Positions 33,594-42,255 of a stretch of 64,000 nucleotides of DNA are shown piece by piece (the first letter of the stretch is position 1; each line of letters starts with the position of its first letter). This stretch comes from JBDRRP01 sp964446485 (GTDB lineage: Bacteria > Desulfobacterota > Desulfobacteria > Desulfobacterales > JBDRRP01). The stretch is taken from contig CAYUOU010000003.1 of assembly GCA_964446485.1 (NCBI GenBank), forward strand, positions 20,629 to 84,628. The letters run 5' to 3'. A program made the position numbers and the translations under genes. The notes under the pieces are model-generated. The model had not been told where the DNA came from. It was given only the letters and a program-made list of their open reading frames with translations, and did not search any database.

Positions 33594-35717
33594 TCAGTGT
33601 GCGGTGCACGCATCGGGGACGTTGGTCAGCACCGGCAGAATGATGATATTTCCCAGAAATCCATCAGCCGCGGGATCCGCGGTTCCCCAGTAGTTTCGGG
33701 ACATGTCCACTTGGATGGGGGCATAGCTTTGGACCTGGAAAGGGTCGTTGTTGATGAATGTATTGCTGCGGAAAATTGGGCTCAAACCAGACCCTTCCAA
33801 AAGAATCGCGCCCTGCCCGTGATTCTCGTTGAAGGTCGTGCACGTGACCACGGGGGCGGCACCCTGTTCTAAGTGCAGCCCGACCTGAGCCGATTGACCG
33901 ATGGTGACGTTTCTAATCGTCGGTGCGCTTGTTTGAACCCGAATCCCGGTAACGGCTTTTTCAATGACCACGTGATAGAGCCCCGATTCTCCAGCGCCGG
34001 AAAACACGATGCCATCCCAGGCGCCCGGGCCGGCGGAGATGCTGGCCGGGGCCAATCGAATCGGGCGCTTACGGCTGCCGTAGGCAACAACCGCGCCGCC
34101 GTCGGCGCGGATTCCTGTGCCGGTGTTGAACTGGAGATGGATCCCGGGGGCGAGGTAGAGGACGCCACCGCTCGAAATGCGAATCGGGGCGGTGACGGTG
34201 AATGGGCTTTTTTCTGCGCTCAAGAGTGTGGGAACGGATATCTCACCGCCCAAGGACGGTCCCGGCTGAGGTAAGGCGAGAAGCCCTGCGATCGGCAGGG
34301 CCACAGCCCGTGCGGCTTTGGTGAACCCACCCGCATTGCCGGCCCTGTCCACCGCGCGAACCCGGGTATAAAACGTATCGAAATTGTCGACGTCGGGGAT
34401 CACGACGCCCGGCGTCTCACTGGTGAGCAACCGAGTGAAGCCGCTGATGGGCGAAGCGCTGGTCCAGATTTCGTAACTTTGGAGATCGTCGGCATCGCTG
34501 GGTTGCCACTGGAGCTGAACCTTTCCGTCCAGCGGGGTTGCCGACAACGAGGTGACCGGCTCCGGCGGCAGACTGTCGATATCCACCAGATGCGCTGCAT
34601 CGATGGCCTGAGCCTGCATGCCGTCACTGTTGACGAGGTAGGCGCGTGCGCTGAGCCCGTACGCCTGCTCATCGGGGGCCACCGGGTAACTGCCTTCGTA
34701 AATTTCACGGTTTTCGAGTTCCAGTGATATCCCAGCCAGCATTTTCGGCGTCAGCTCCTGGCCCGATTCAGCGGCGGCGTTTTGGAGGGCCATGAGGACG
34801 TCGTTGCGGATCTCTGCCTTTCGCCGGGCGGTCACGGGGCCGAGGGGGATGCCGCTTTTGAAGTCACCCAGGTCGACAACGGCCTGGCAGCCGGCGTCCC
34901 CAACGACGCGGAATACGGCTTTTTTCCCTAAGGTCAGGGGCTTATCCGCATTGACGGCGACAAACATGTCGATGCGTGGTGCCGCGGAAAGGGCGATGCG
35001 GGTCGATGCCGGCAAGTCAATGGTGGAAACGATCTCGCGAAAGAGATCGTCGGTCTGGCTGAGCATTTCATCCTGTTTCAGATTCCAAATCGACGCCATG
35101 GCGGAAATGACGAGACCCACGGGGGTGGTGGAGATGCCGCCGGCATGGGCGCGCTGAACATGCGTGGCCCGCCACAACAGCCGGCCGCTGTTGAGGTCCC
35201 AGAACTTGACCTCGCAGCCCACGGCAGTCTGCGAATAGATGCCCGCATAGATGCGATCAAAATGGGTCACCGTTCCGGTGAAAACGGCGTCCACGCCCAG
35301 AATGCTTTTCAATTTGCCCGGATTGTCGGCAATGACAGCCTCCAGCGCCATGGCATCCATGAGGCCCGCGTTGTTGAGGCGCTGATCGGTCAATAGGAGT
35401 TCCAGATCTTTGAAGGGAAGTGCGGCGATGTGTGAGTAGAGCCCCCGCCGCACGATTTCTGCCGGGTTTTCAGAATCATAGCTGATGGAGTAGCTTTTGT
35501 CCTCCAATTGGCTGAATGGCAGCACGGCGATGCTCGCCGGTTTATGCCTCAGAAAATACGCCGTATTCTCATATTCGCCGCTGAATCGTGAGAAGGCTTC
35601 GGAGGACGCCACGACAAGGATGTTCTCGTCGTCTTTGATTACGCTGGCGCACCCGGCCATGGCCACGACCAGAACAATGCACGACAACAGGGCGATGCGG
35701 GGGATGGATATCGTCAT
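33594..35717 (-). CDS. Lipoprotein with GNA1162/CsgG-like, fibronectin III and beta-helix domains
   Basis: This 707-residue lipoprotein has a signal peptide and lipobox (VVAMAGC, Cys22). Residues about 55-235 look like the GNA1162/CsgG/FlgO group of outer-membrane lipoproteins: SIAVLPFSQLEDKSYSISYD, LLTDQRLNNAGLMD, AVFTGTVTHFDRIYAG and CEVKFWDLNSGRLLWRA. A fibronectin type III domain spans about 390-475 (PVTSLSATPLDGKVQLQW). A right-handed parallel beta-helix follows (about 510-690; GLYHVVIEKAVTGIRVQTSA, NNDPFQVQ, SRNYWGTADP). It leads a four-gene operon of exported proteins under a good promoter. The domain combination is unusual; a structural role at the outer membrane is inferred. Confidence 0.78.
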   Translation of the reverse strand: MTISIPRIALLSCIVLVVAMAGCASVIKDDENILVVASSEAFSRFSGEYENTAYFLRHKPASIAVLPFSQLEDKSYSISYDSENPAEIVRRGLYSHIAALPFKDLELLLTDQRLNNAGLMDAMALEAVIADNPGKLKSILGVDAVFTGTVTHFDRIYAGIYSQTAVGCEVKFWDLNSGRLLWRATHVQRAHAGGISTTPVGLVISAMASIWNLKQDEMLSQTDDLFREIVSTIDLPASTRIALSAAPRIDMFVAVNADKPLTLGKKAVFRVVGDAGCQAVVDLGDFKSGIPLGPVTARRKAEIRNDVLMALQNAAAESGQELTPKMLAGISLELENREIYEGSYPVAPDEQAYGLSARAYLVNSDGMQAQAIDAAHLVDIDSLPPEPVTSLSATPLDGKVQLQWQPSDADDLQSYEIWTSASPISGFTRLLTSETPGVVIPDVDNFDTFYTRVRAVDRAGNAGGFTKAARAVALPIAGLLALPQPGPSLGGEISVPTLLSAEKSPFTVTAPIRISSGGVLYLAPGIHLQFNTGTGIRADGGAVVAYGSRKRPIRLAPASISAGPGAWDGIVFSGAGESGLYHVVIEKAVTGIRVQTSAPTIRNVTIGQSAQVGLHLEQGAAPVVTCTTFNENHGQGAILLEGSGLSPIFRSNTFINNDPFQVQSYAPIQVDMSRNYWGTADPAADGFLGNIIILPVLTNVPDACTAH

Positions 35718-36174
35718 GAGGGCTGCTCCGCTATTGGGTTAACCGGCGGATCCGGCTGGCGCGGGCATGGCGGCTGGCGCCTGCTTCGGGTACACGGGCG
35801 CCAAGCCCATCGCCATCTGTGTGTTCGTCCGAGCGCATCCGTCAGGCCAGTAAAATATAAAGCCTGTTCTTTGTCAACGCCGGCTATATCCCTGCAGCAC
35901 GCCCGGTGGCGGCAAAATGCCTGCCCATACCAAACCTCGCCCTTGGGGCGCTGGCCGTCAATTCCGAGGGAAAAAATTTTCGGGGGCGATGCCGCCGCCT
36001 GTGGGGATAGTGGTTGACCGGCCTGTCTGGAATTATCTATAACCGCCTACGGCCTCGCGCACCGGCGTCACCACTTGCCCGGTTCTCTCCGGCCCCGCGT
36101 GCCCAATTGAGATTAACCCGCCGGGCGTTGCACCATATCGACATGCGCGCCGTCACCATTGGATCAGCGGAACC
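35718..36174. other. Divergent intergenic region between the envelope cluster and the MCE operon
   Basis: This 457-bp gap carries no gene. A good leftward promoter lies at 35849-35877. The right part is GC-rich, and no clear rightward promoter for mlaE was seen. Confidence 0.5.
35849..35877 (-). promoter_or_regulatory. Sigma-70-type promoter for the envelope lipoprotein operon
   Basis: On the minus strand a -35 TTGACA (35877-35872) and a -10 TTTACT (35854-35849) are separated by 17 bp in an AT-rich patch. Transcription would start about 125 bp before the lipoprotein gene start at 35717. This is a pattern match only. Confidence 0.6.
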
Positions 36175-36981
36175 ATGCCTGAGCGACAGCACCGACATTC
36201 ACCGGCGGTATGGATCAGCGGCAGTGCCGGGCGTTGGATCATCCAGTCCATCGACAGTGCCGCCGCGGTGTGTGCGCTCATATGGCGTCTATTGCGAAAA
36301 CGCATTCGCCCACCGGTGGAAGGGCGTGCCCTGGTCCGCAAAGTCATCATCGAGCAGATCTACTTCACCGCCATTCAGGCGCTCTGGCTCATCGTGCCTA
36401 TCGCCCTGATCATCGGGACGGCCCTCATTGCCCAATTCGCCAGAGTATCCGGCTACTATGACCCCGGGCGGTTGATGGTCATTCTCGTGGTACGGGAACT
36501 GGGACCCATGATCACGGCATTGATTGTCATCCTGCGCTCGGCGACTTCCGTGACCATCGAATTGGGTTACATGAATGTCTTGAATGAGTTGGACGCATTC
36601 GAGGCCGCCGGCATCGATCCGTGGCGGGTCATTTTGCTGCCGCGGCTGGTTGGCATCACCTCGGCCATTTGCAGCCTGTTCATTGTGTTCGACTTGTGCG
36701 CCATCTTGGGCGGGTACCTGATTATCTGGACCTTTACCTATCTGCCTGTGGCGGATTTTCCCCAACAGGTGAGCAAAGCCATTCTCGGCACCGATATCTG
36801 GGTGGGCATTGTCAAAGGTGTGTTGTTCGGTGTGGTCATCAGCGCAACGAGCATATACCACGGGCTGAATACACGCCGTCGAATCACTGATATCCCGCCT
36901 GCCACTTCCAGGGCGGCGGTGGAGGCATTTTTCTATTGTCTGGCTCTGAACGTCATTATTTCAGTGCTGTTTTACCTGTAA
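36175..36981 (+). CDS. mlaE: MCE/Mla-type ABC transporter permease (MlaE)
   Basis: This 268-residue inner-membrane protein is the permease of a phospholipid/MCE transport system. It has the MlaE-typical VREL-GPMITALIVILRSAT stretch (VVRELGPMITALIVI), then GYMNVLNELDAFEAAGIDP and LPRLVGI. About five or six helices are present. The N-terminal segment (1-50) precedes the first amphipathic helix and lacks a STAS domain. It is followed by the MlaF-position gene and MlaD. A canonical set would include a functional ATPase between them, which is altered here. Confidence 0.9.
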   Translation: MPERQHRHSPAVWISGSAGRWIIQSIDSAAAVCALIWRLLRKRIRPPVEGRALVRKVIIEQIYFTAIQALWLIVPIALIIGTALIAQFARVSGYYDPGRLMVILVVRELGPMITALIVILRSATSVTIELGYMNVLNELDAFEAAGIDPWRVILLPRLVGITSAICSLFIVFDLCAILGGYLIIWTFTYLPVADFPQQVSKAILGTDIWVGIVKGVLFGVVISATSIYHGLNTRRRITDIPPATSRAAVEAFFYCLALNVIISVLFYL

Positions 36982-36987
36982 TTGCCT

Positions 36988-37689
36988 ATGGCTGTCATCG
37001 CACTAAAGGATTACCGCCTGGATCCTGAAAGCGCCTCGACGGGGTTGGCGCCGTTCGACATTGCCCTGGCTTCGGGGGATGTCTGTGCCGTTCAAACCGA
37101 CACACCCGATCTTGGCCACCAGCTCCTGCGGGCTGTGGCAATGAACCTCGATCCGGTTTCCGGTGAATACTATTTTGACGGGGTTCTCCTGTCGCCCCGG
37201 CGATATGGCGAGTGGCTGCAGTACCGCCGCCGGGTCAGCTACATCGGTCCGTTCTCGGCACTCATCAGCAATCTCTCCATTCTGGAAAACCTTTTGTTAT
37301 CAAGGTACTATTACGAGAACGATTTAGACGCGACACTGTCTGAGGACGTTGCGGGCCTGTGTCACGCTGCCGGTCTGGGCGCCAAGCTGACGCTACGGCC
37401 GGCCGAGCTCACACCGCTGAGTCGACGCATCGCCATTGCGATTCGAGAATTGTCACGGGAAGCCCGGTTGATTGTCCTGGACCACACCGAAGATCTGCTC
37501 GGGCACACCGCTTTCAAGCGGTTGCTGGACCGGATTCAGACGCTGCAGGGCCAGGGGGTGCCTGTCATCATGATGAGCGAGGGGGACAGCCCCATCCGTC
37601 GGATGACCAACCGGTCGGTCGTCATCGCCGGGGGACGGCTGTTGGAAGGGGTGGCGCCGCCGGAAGAACAGATGCCGGAGAGGCATTGA
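36988..37689 (+). CDS. Degenerate MlaF-like ABC ATPase homologue (probable pseudo-enzyme)
   Basis: This 233-residue protein has the layout of an ABC ATPase but none of its catalytic motifs. Where GPSGSGKST is expected it reads VQTDTPDLGHQLLRAV (no Walker A Lys). The Q-loop Gln is replaced (VSYIGPFSAL). The signature LSGGMxxR reads LTPLSRRIAI. Walker B has LIVLDHTED, with His for the catalytic Glu, and the H-loop reads IMMSEGD. Fold-supporting segments remain (SGEYYFDGVLL, NLSILENLLLS, VVIAGGRLLEG). It sits between mlaE and mlaD on the same strand, exactly where MlaF belongs. The reading frame is intact. The family call is by alignment of motifs by eye. Confidence 0.78.
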   Translation: MAVIALKDYRLDPESASTGLAPFDIALASGDVCAVQTDTPDLGHQLLRAVAMNLDPVSGEYYFDGVLLSPRRYGEWLQYRRRVSYIGPFSALISNLSILENLLLSRYYYENDLDATLSEDVAGLCHAAGLGAKLTLRPAELTPLSRRIAIAIRELSREARLIVLDHTEDLLGHTAFKRLLDRIQTLQGQGVPVIMMSEGDSPIRRMTNRSVVIAGGRLLEGVAPPEEQMPERH

Positions 37690-37720
37690 TGCGAAGTACC
37701 CATTCAGGATAAGGTCTGCC

Positions 37721-38761
37721 ATGGTCACCGATTTCAGCACAAAAGAAAAAGTCGTCGGCATGTTTGGCATCTTCATGGCCATACTGCTGCTGGCGACCAC
37801 GATTGTCATCGGCAGGGGTAAAGACTGGTTTCGCCCCACCATGACTGTTTACGCGACATTTCGGGAAGGTTACAATCTTGAGGTAAACACGCCGGTAAAG
37901 CTCTACAACACCAATATCGGCAAGGTGAAGCACATCGAATTGGCTGGTGAAAAGGTGAAGGTGGAGATGAACATCTTCAAAGCGTTTTCCGATCGGATGC
38001 GTGAAGGGTCGGTGGCCACTGTGGAAAGCCCGACGCTGATCGGTTCTGAATTCGTTTCGATCAAGCCCGGGCCCATGGATGCTCCGCCTCTCATGGACGG
38101 CGCGTTGATTCTCAGCCGCGCCAAAAAATCCATCGCCGACATCCTGGCCGAATTCGAAGTGGAAAAGACAGCGAAAATGGTGGTGGACGCTGTTCAGGGG
38201 ATCGCCGAAACGGCCCAGCAGCTCCGGCAGCCCGAAGGCCCGTTGATGACATCGCTGTCACAGATTGAAGCGATCACCCGCCACTTAGAGATGGTTGCCG
38301 CCGATCTCCAATCCGGCAGCGGAACCGCCGGAAGCCTTCTCAAGTCCCGGGAACTTCTGGAGTCGGTTCTGACGCAAATTGATCGTCTGGGCCCCATTCT
38401 GGAAGATCTCGCGGCGGCCGTCCACAAGGCGCCGCCCACCATTGACATGGTCCAGGAAAACCTGGCATCCCTGCAAATCGTTGGTGACAAAACATCGGTG
38501 GGCCTCGACCAGATCCACCGGATTCTTGCCGATGTGGAACTGAGCGTCGTTCAGTTGCGTCGAACATTGAACAACATCGAAGCGGGCAGCGCTGAGTTGC
38601 CTGACATTGTTCGCACCACCCGGGAAGGGGTTCAAGAGCTCCGCGACGGCATTGAAAGCGCCGATGAAATCATGGAGTCCGTCAAGCAAAATCCCCTGAT
38701 TCGATCCAATCTGCCCGTATCGCCGTCACCAGACGCCACCGGCGCCGGCCTGCGGCCATGA
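37721..38761 (+). CDS. mlaD: MCE-domain protein (MlaD-like)
   Basis: This 346-residue protein is anchored by one N-terminal helix (VVGMFGIFMAILLLATTIVI) and carries a single MCE domain at about 40-120 (VYATFREGYNLEVNTPVKLY, GKVKHIEL, SPTLIGSEFVSIKPG). A long helical and coiled-coil periplasmic tail (about 130-330) follows. MCE proteins form hexameric lipid-transfer assemblies between the membranes. The tail resembles the long needle-forming helices of PqiB/YebT-type MCE proteins more than short MlaD. It lies 31 bp after the degenerate ATPase gene. Confidence 0.88.
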   Translation: MVTDFSTKEKVVGMFGIFMAILLLATTIVIGRGKDWFRPTMTVYATFREGYNLEVNTPVKLYNTNIGKVKHIELAGEKVKVEMNIFKAFSDRMREGSVATVESPTLIGSEFVSIKPGPMDAPPLMDGALILSRAKKSIADILAEFEVEKTAKMVVDAVQGIAETAQQLRQPEGPLMTSLSQIEAITRHLEMVAADLQSGSGTAGSLLKSRELLESVLTQIDRLGPILEDLAAAVHKAPPTIDMVQENLASLQIVGDKTSVGLDQIHRILADVELSVVQLRRTLNNIEAGSAELPDIVRTTREGVQELRDGIESADEIMESVKQNPLIRSNLPVSPSPDATGAGLRP

Positions 38762-38807
38762 TGATGTTGCCGCGTCGGATCCATTGAATGCCGCCGATAA
38801 TGTTGTA

Positions 38808-39668
38808 TCAGACCCTGCCCCCGGACCAGTGCAGTTTGGCTTTGAGGATGTCGTAGTAGTTGTGGTCCGGCAGCGTGATCATCTGGACGGAGTGATCGTC
38901 TTTGCAGATGCGCACGATATCCTCGCCCGTGACGGTGCACCCGGCCTGACCGTCTAAGGTGAGCATGATGCCCACCGACGGGTTGCCCATCCGCAGTTCG
39001 ATGCACGCATTATCCGGGATGATCAGGGGGCGGTTGGTCAAGGTGAAGGGGCAAATCGGGGTCATGATGATGCCGTCCACTTCCGGATGAATGACGGGTC
39101 CGCCGGCGGCCAGTGAATAGGCCGTGGATCCCGTGGGGGTAGCGATAATGAGACCATCGGCGCGAAACGTTGTCAGGTAACGATGGTCCACATGGGTAGC
39201 AATATCGGCAAGGCGGGCCAAGGGTCCGTTGTTGATCACCACGTCGTTGAAAACGGTACCCTTCATCACCGTCTGCCCTTCGTGTAACACCGAGACGGAC
39301 AGCAGCATTCGCTCACGAATGGCATATCGGTTTTCGAGGACCATCTGCACGGCATCCAGCAGTTGGTCCTCGGTGGTTTCCGCCAGAAATCCCACCTCGC
39401 CGAATTTTACGCCCATGATGGGAATTTGCTGTCGGCCGATCCATCGAACGGCGCTCAAAAACGTGCCGTCTCCGCCGAGGACCACGATACAGTCCAGATG
39501 ATCCGGGGCACAAGAGCCGGCACAGGGGACGCCGGGTGCGTCCGGGGATGGAGAGAGACTGTCTTGGCGGATGACGGTACAGCCTCGGTCGGCGAGCCAA
39601 TGATCCAATGTCGCCGCATTGCGGCGCGCCTGGGCATCCTTTTTGACGTAGAGACCGATGACTTTCAC
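38808..39668 (-). CDS. nadK: NAD kinase
   Basis: This enzyme phosphorylates NAD to NADP with ATP or polyphosphate. The 286-residue protein has the catalytic loop CIVVLGGDGTFLSAVR, the NDVVINNGPLARLADI segment, TPTGSTAYSLAAGGPVIHP and a C-terminal domain as in bacterial NadK. The start is taken as GTG 39668, giving a canonical VKVIGLYVKK N-terminus with AGCAGGAG upstream; the frame is open beyond this. It is convergent with mlaD (46-bp gap). An insert with two Cys (VPCAGSCAPDH) precedes the GGDGT loop. Confidence 0.95.
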   Translation of the reverse strand: MKVIGLYVKKDAQARRNAATLDHWLADRGCTVIRQDSLSPSPDAPGVPCAGSCAPDHLDCIVVLGGDGTFLSAVRWIGRQQIPIMGVKFGEVGFLAETTEDQLLDAVQMVLENRYAIRERMLLSVSVLHEGQTVMKGTVFNDVVINNGPLARLADIATHVDHRYLTTFRADGLIIATPTGSTAYSLAAGGPVIHPEVDGIIMTPICPFTLTNRPLIIPDNACIELRMGNPSVGIMLTLDGQAGCTVTGEDIVRICKDDHSVQMITLPDHNYYDILKAKLHWSGGRV

Positions 39669-40034
39669 AACAGTGATCTCCTGCTGGGGGCAGACACTGG
39701 GCAACCCGCGCGGTGGCGTTGCTGCCGGCGGGTGTGGCGGCCGTCGGCGAACGCGGATTGCTTCGTGACACCCTCTGTGGCGGTTGCGTCGCGCACCATA
39801 CAAATTTCGGCGGTCAACCGCAAGTCGATGTCGAAGCTTAGGGCAGCAGGCGCTGCCTCGGGTGGGGGCTGCCACCTACCGAATTTCAAGCGTGGTGTAT
39901 CTCCGAATCGGTATTGATATCGAAGAGTTGTGCTATTGTCTTTATCCCTTGACGCATATTGCCAAAGTGGCTATAAGTGCGAGGTTATTTACAGGGCAAC
40001 CGATGGACCCATTTCAACCTGAGGAGGGCTTACG
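39669..40034. other. Divergent intergenic region upstream of livJ
   Basis: This 366-bp gap holds no gene. Its right end contains a strong promoter for the Liv operon (39949-39977). The left part carries the leader of nadK; no recognisable motif was seen there. Confidence 0.5.
39949..39977 (+). promoter_or_regulatory. Sigma-70-type promoter for livJ
   Basis: A -35 TTGACG (39949-39954) and a -10 TATAAG (39972-39977) are spaced 17 bp apart. The start of transcription would be about 50 bp before the livJ ATG at 40035, whose GAGGAGGG site is strong. This is a pattern match only. Confidence 0.7.
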
Positions 40035-41162
40035 ATGAAAAGTTATTACAGCAAACTGATGTTGACGGTTGTGGTCAGTGTCTGCCTGGTGTTCGCCATG
40101 AGTGGCACCGGTTTGGCGGACACCCTGAAGTTCGGCGTTGCCGGGGCCCACAGCGGCGATCTGGCATCCTACGGCATCCCCACTGTCAAGGCGGCGGAGC
40201 TTGTCGTCAAGGCGATCAATGCCAAGGGCGGCGTGCTTGGAAAGATGGTTGAACTGGTCGTGGAAGACGACGAGTGCAAGCCTGAAAAAGCCACCAACAC
40301 GGCCACCAAACTAACTTCCCAGAAGGTGCCCGTGGTTCTGGGTCACATTTGCAGCGGTGCCACCAAGGCGGCCCTGGGCATCTACAAGGATGCCGGCATT
40401 ATCGCCATGAGCCCCTCAGCCACCAACCCTGCGTTGACCCAGAGCGGCGACTACCCGAACTTCTTCCGCACCATCGCTTCCGACGATGCCCAGGCGCGCC
40501 TGGAAGTCGACTTTGCCCTTGACACCTTGGGGTTTAAGAAAATCGCCGTCCTTCACGATAAAGGCGACTACGGCAAGGGCTTGGCTGAATTCGCCAAAGC
40601 CTTCCTGGAGAAAGACCCTCGTGCCACGGTGGTCCTCTATGAAGGGGTTACCCCCGGCGCCGTGGATTACTCCGCAGTCGTCCAGAAAATCAAACGCTCC
40701 GGCGCCGAGGCGGTGATCTTCGGCGGTTACCATCCGGAAGCTTCCAAGATTGTCACCCAGATGCGTAAAAAACGTATGAAAACCGTCTTCATTTCCGACG
40801 ACGGCGTCAAGGACGACACCTTCATCAAGGTGGCCGGCGAGTATGCCGAGGGCGTCTACGCCACGGGTCCCAAAGATGTATCCAGCAACCCCATGGCCAA
40901 AAAGGCCAATATGGAGCATCAGAAGGCTTACAGCGCCGACCCCGGCCCCTTCTACCTGAATGCCTATTCGGCCGCACTGGCACTGCTCAACGCCATTGAG
41001 GAAGCCGGCAGCACCGACTATGACGCGGTGACCAAAGCGCTGCGGACCAAAATGGTGGACACCCCGCTCGGCAGCATCAAGTTTGACGATCGCGGTGATG
41101 CCATCGGCGTCGGGTTCTCCGTTTACCAGGTGAAAAACGGCGTTTACGTCGAGATTCAATAA
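40035..41162 (+). CDS. livJ: Branched-chain amino acid ABC transporter, substrate-binding protein
   Basis: This periplasmic binding protein of the Leu/Ile/Val (HAAT) family has 375 residues, with a signal peptide ending ALA-like at MSGTGLA. The mature part begins DTLKFGVAGAHSGDLASYGI and shows VGHICSGATKAALGIYKD, MSPSATNPALTQSG and FRTIASDDAQARL, all typical of LivJ/LivK. It is the first of five Liv genes. A strong terminator after the gene separates it from the membrane and ATPase genes, which may keep binding protein in excess. Substrate (branched-chain amino acid or other) is from family only. Confidence 0.94.
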   Translation: MKSYYSKLMLTVVVSVCLVFAMSGTGLADTLKFGVAGAHSGDLASYGIPTVKAAELVVKAINAKGGVLGKMVELVVEDDECKPEKATNTATKLTSQKVPVVLGHICSGATKAALGIYKDAGIIAMSPSATNPALTQSGDYPNFFRTIASDDAQARLEVDFALDTLGFKKIAVLHDKGDYGKGLAEFAKAFLEKDPRATVVLYEGVTPGAVDYSAVVQKIKRSGAEAVIFGGYHPEASKIVTQMRKKRMKTVFISDDGVKDDTFIKVAGEYAEGVYATGPKDVSSNPMAKKANMEHQKAYSADPGPFYLNAYSAALALLNAIEEAGSTDYDAVTKALRTKMVDTPLGSIKFDDRGDAIGVGFSVYQVKNGVYVEIQ

Positions 41163-41184
41163 CGCCACGGTTATTGCTCGTAAC

Positions 41185-41223
41185 GGGGGGGTCGGGCATC
41201 CTGCCCCGACCCCCCCCTTTTTT
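41185..41223 (+). terminator. Strong hairpin terminator between livJ and livH
   Basis: A 12-bp perfect stem, GGGGGGGTCGGG (41185-41196) with CCCGACCCCCCC (41205-41216), encloses an 8-nt loop and is followed by a T-run (41218-41223). It lies 22 bp after livJ and before livH. It likely lets only part of the transcripts continue, giving more binding protein than transporter. Confidence 0.9.
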
Positions 41224-41280
41224 GTACGATGAACCGGTGGCGTTCAACCGGTTTCCTTCGGGGCGATTCGGAACACAGCG

Positions 41281-42183
41281 ATGGAATACTTTTTTGAACT
41301 TTTTTGCGGCGGCCTGACCCGGGGTAGTATTTACGCCCTTATCGCGCTGGGCTACACCATGGTTTACGGCATTGTCGAGTTGATCAATTTCGCCCATGGT
41401 GAAATTTATATGATCGGCGCTTTTACGGCACTCATCGTGGCCAGCGTGCTCGGCCTGATGGGGTGGCCCACGCTGGCCATCCTGGTCATCGCATCCCTTT
41501 GCGCGGTGGTTTACTCTTCCTGCTACGGGTGGACCATGGAAAAGATCGCTTACAAGCCGCTGAGAAACGCCCCGCGGCTTTCGGCGCTCATCAGCGCCAT
41601 CGGCATGTCGCTGTTTCTGCAAAACTACGTGCTGTTGGCCCAGACCTCCGACTTTCTGCCTTTTCCCAGCCTCATCGCCGACTGGGAATGGTGGGAGCCG
41701 TGGGCGCACATCATCACCACCCAGGAGATCGTCATCATCATCACCACCGCCATCGTCATGGTGCTGCTGACCTTCCTGATCAAGTTCACCCGCATCGGCA
41801 AAGCCATGCGGGCAACGGCCCAGGACAAGGCCATGGCCATGCTGGTGGGGGTGGACGTCAACCGGGTGATTTCCGCCACTTTCATCATCGGTTCAGCCAC
41901 CGCGGCCCTGGGTGGCGTTCTCATCGCTTCCCACATCGGGCAGATCAATTTCTACATCGGCTTCATTGCCGGCATTAAGGCATTCGTTGCCGCTGTACTC
42001 GGCGGCATCGGCAGCATTCCCGGCGCGGTGGTGGGCTCCCTGGTATTGGGGTGGACGGAGAGTTTTTTTACCGGCTACATTTCCAGCGACTATGAAGACG
42101 TATTCGCCTTTGTTTTTCTGGTGTTTATCCTGATTTTCAGGCCCCAGGGCATTCTGGGGCGAAAGGATTCCCAGAAAGTATAG
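41281..42183 (+). CDS. livH: Branched-chain amino acid ABC transporter permease LivH
   Basis: This 300-residue inner-membrane permease has about eight helices. Typical features are TRGSIYALIALGYTMVYGI, the following ELINFAHGEIYMIGAF, KIAYKPLRNAPRLSALISAI, and the cytosolic coupling region RATAQDKAMAMLVGVD. It pairs with LivM as heterodimeric permease. It lies downstream of the terminator after livJ and before a strong intercistronic hairpin. Confidence 0.96.
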   Translation: MEYFFELFCGGLTRGSIYALIALGYTMVYGIVELINFAHGEIYMIGAFTALIVASVLGLMGWPTLAILVIASLCAVVYSSCYGWTMEKIAYKPLRNAPRLSALISAIGMSLFLQNYVLLAQTSDFLPFPSLIADWEWWEPWAHIITTQEIVIIITTAIVMVLLTFLIKFTRIGKAMRATAQDKAMAMLVGVDVNRVISATFIIGSATAALGGVLIASHIGQINFYIGFIAGIKAFVAAVLGGIGSIPGAVVGSLVLGWTESFFTGYISSDYEDVFAFVFLVFILIFRPQGILGRKDSQKV

Positions 42184-42196
42184 CGTGAAATTGTTT

Positions 42197-42220
42197 CCCG
42201 GTGCCGGGACCGGCGCCGGG
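42197..42220 (+). other. Strong intercistronic hairpin between livH and livM
   Basis: CCCGGTGCCGG (42197-42207) pairs with CCGGCGCCGGG (42210-42220), 11 pairs with one G-T wobble and almost no loop. No T-run follows, so it is not a classical terminator. It could stabilise mRNA or pause polymerase. Confidence 0.6.
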
Positions 42221-42255
42221 GCATTACTCTATCATTCCAATTTGCGGAAGAGAAA

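Noticed and set aside
36988..37689. Frameshifted or decayed pseudogene of mlaF
   Set aside because: The frame is intact for 233 codons and keeps fold-supporting segments. Loss is limited to catalytic motifs, which fits a maintained pseudo-enzyme better than decay.
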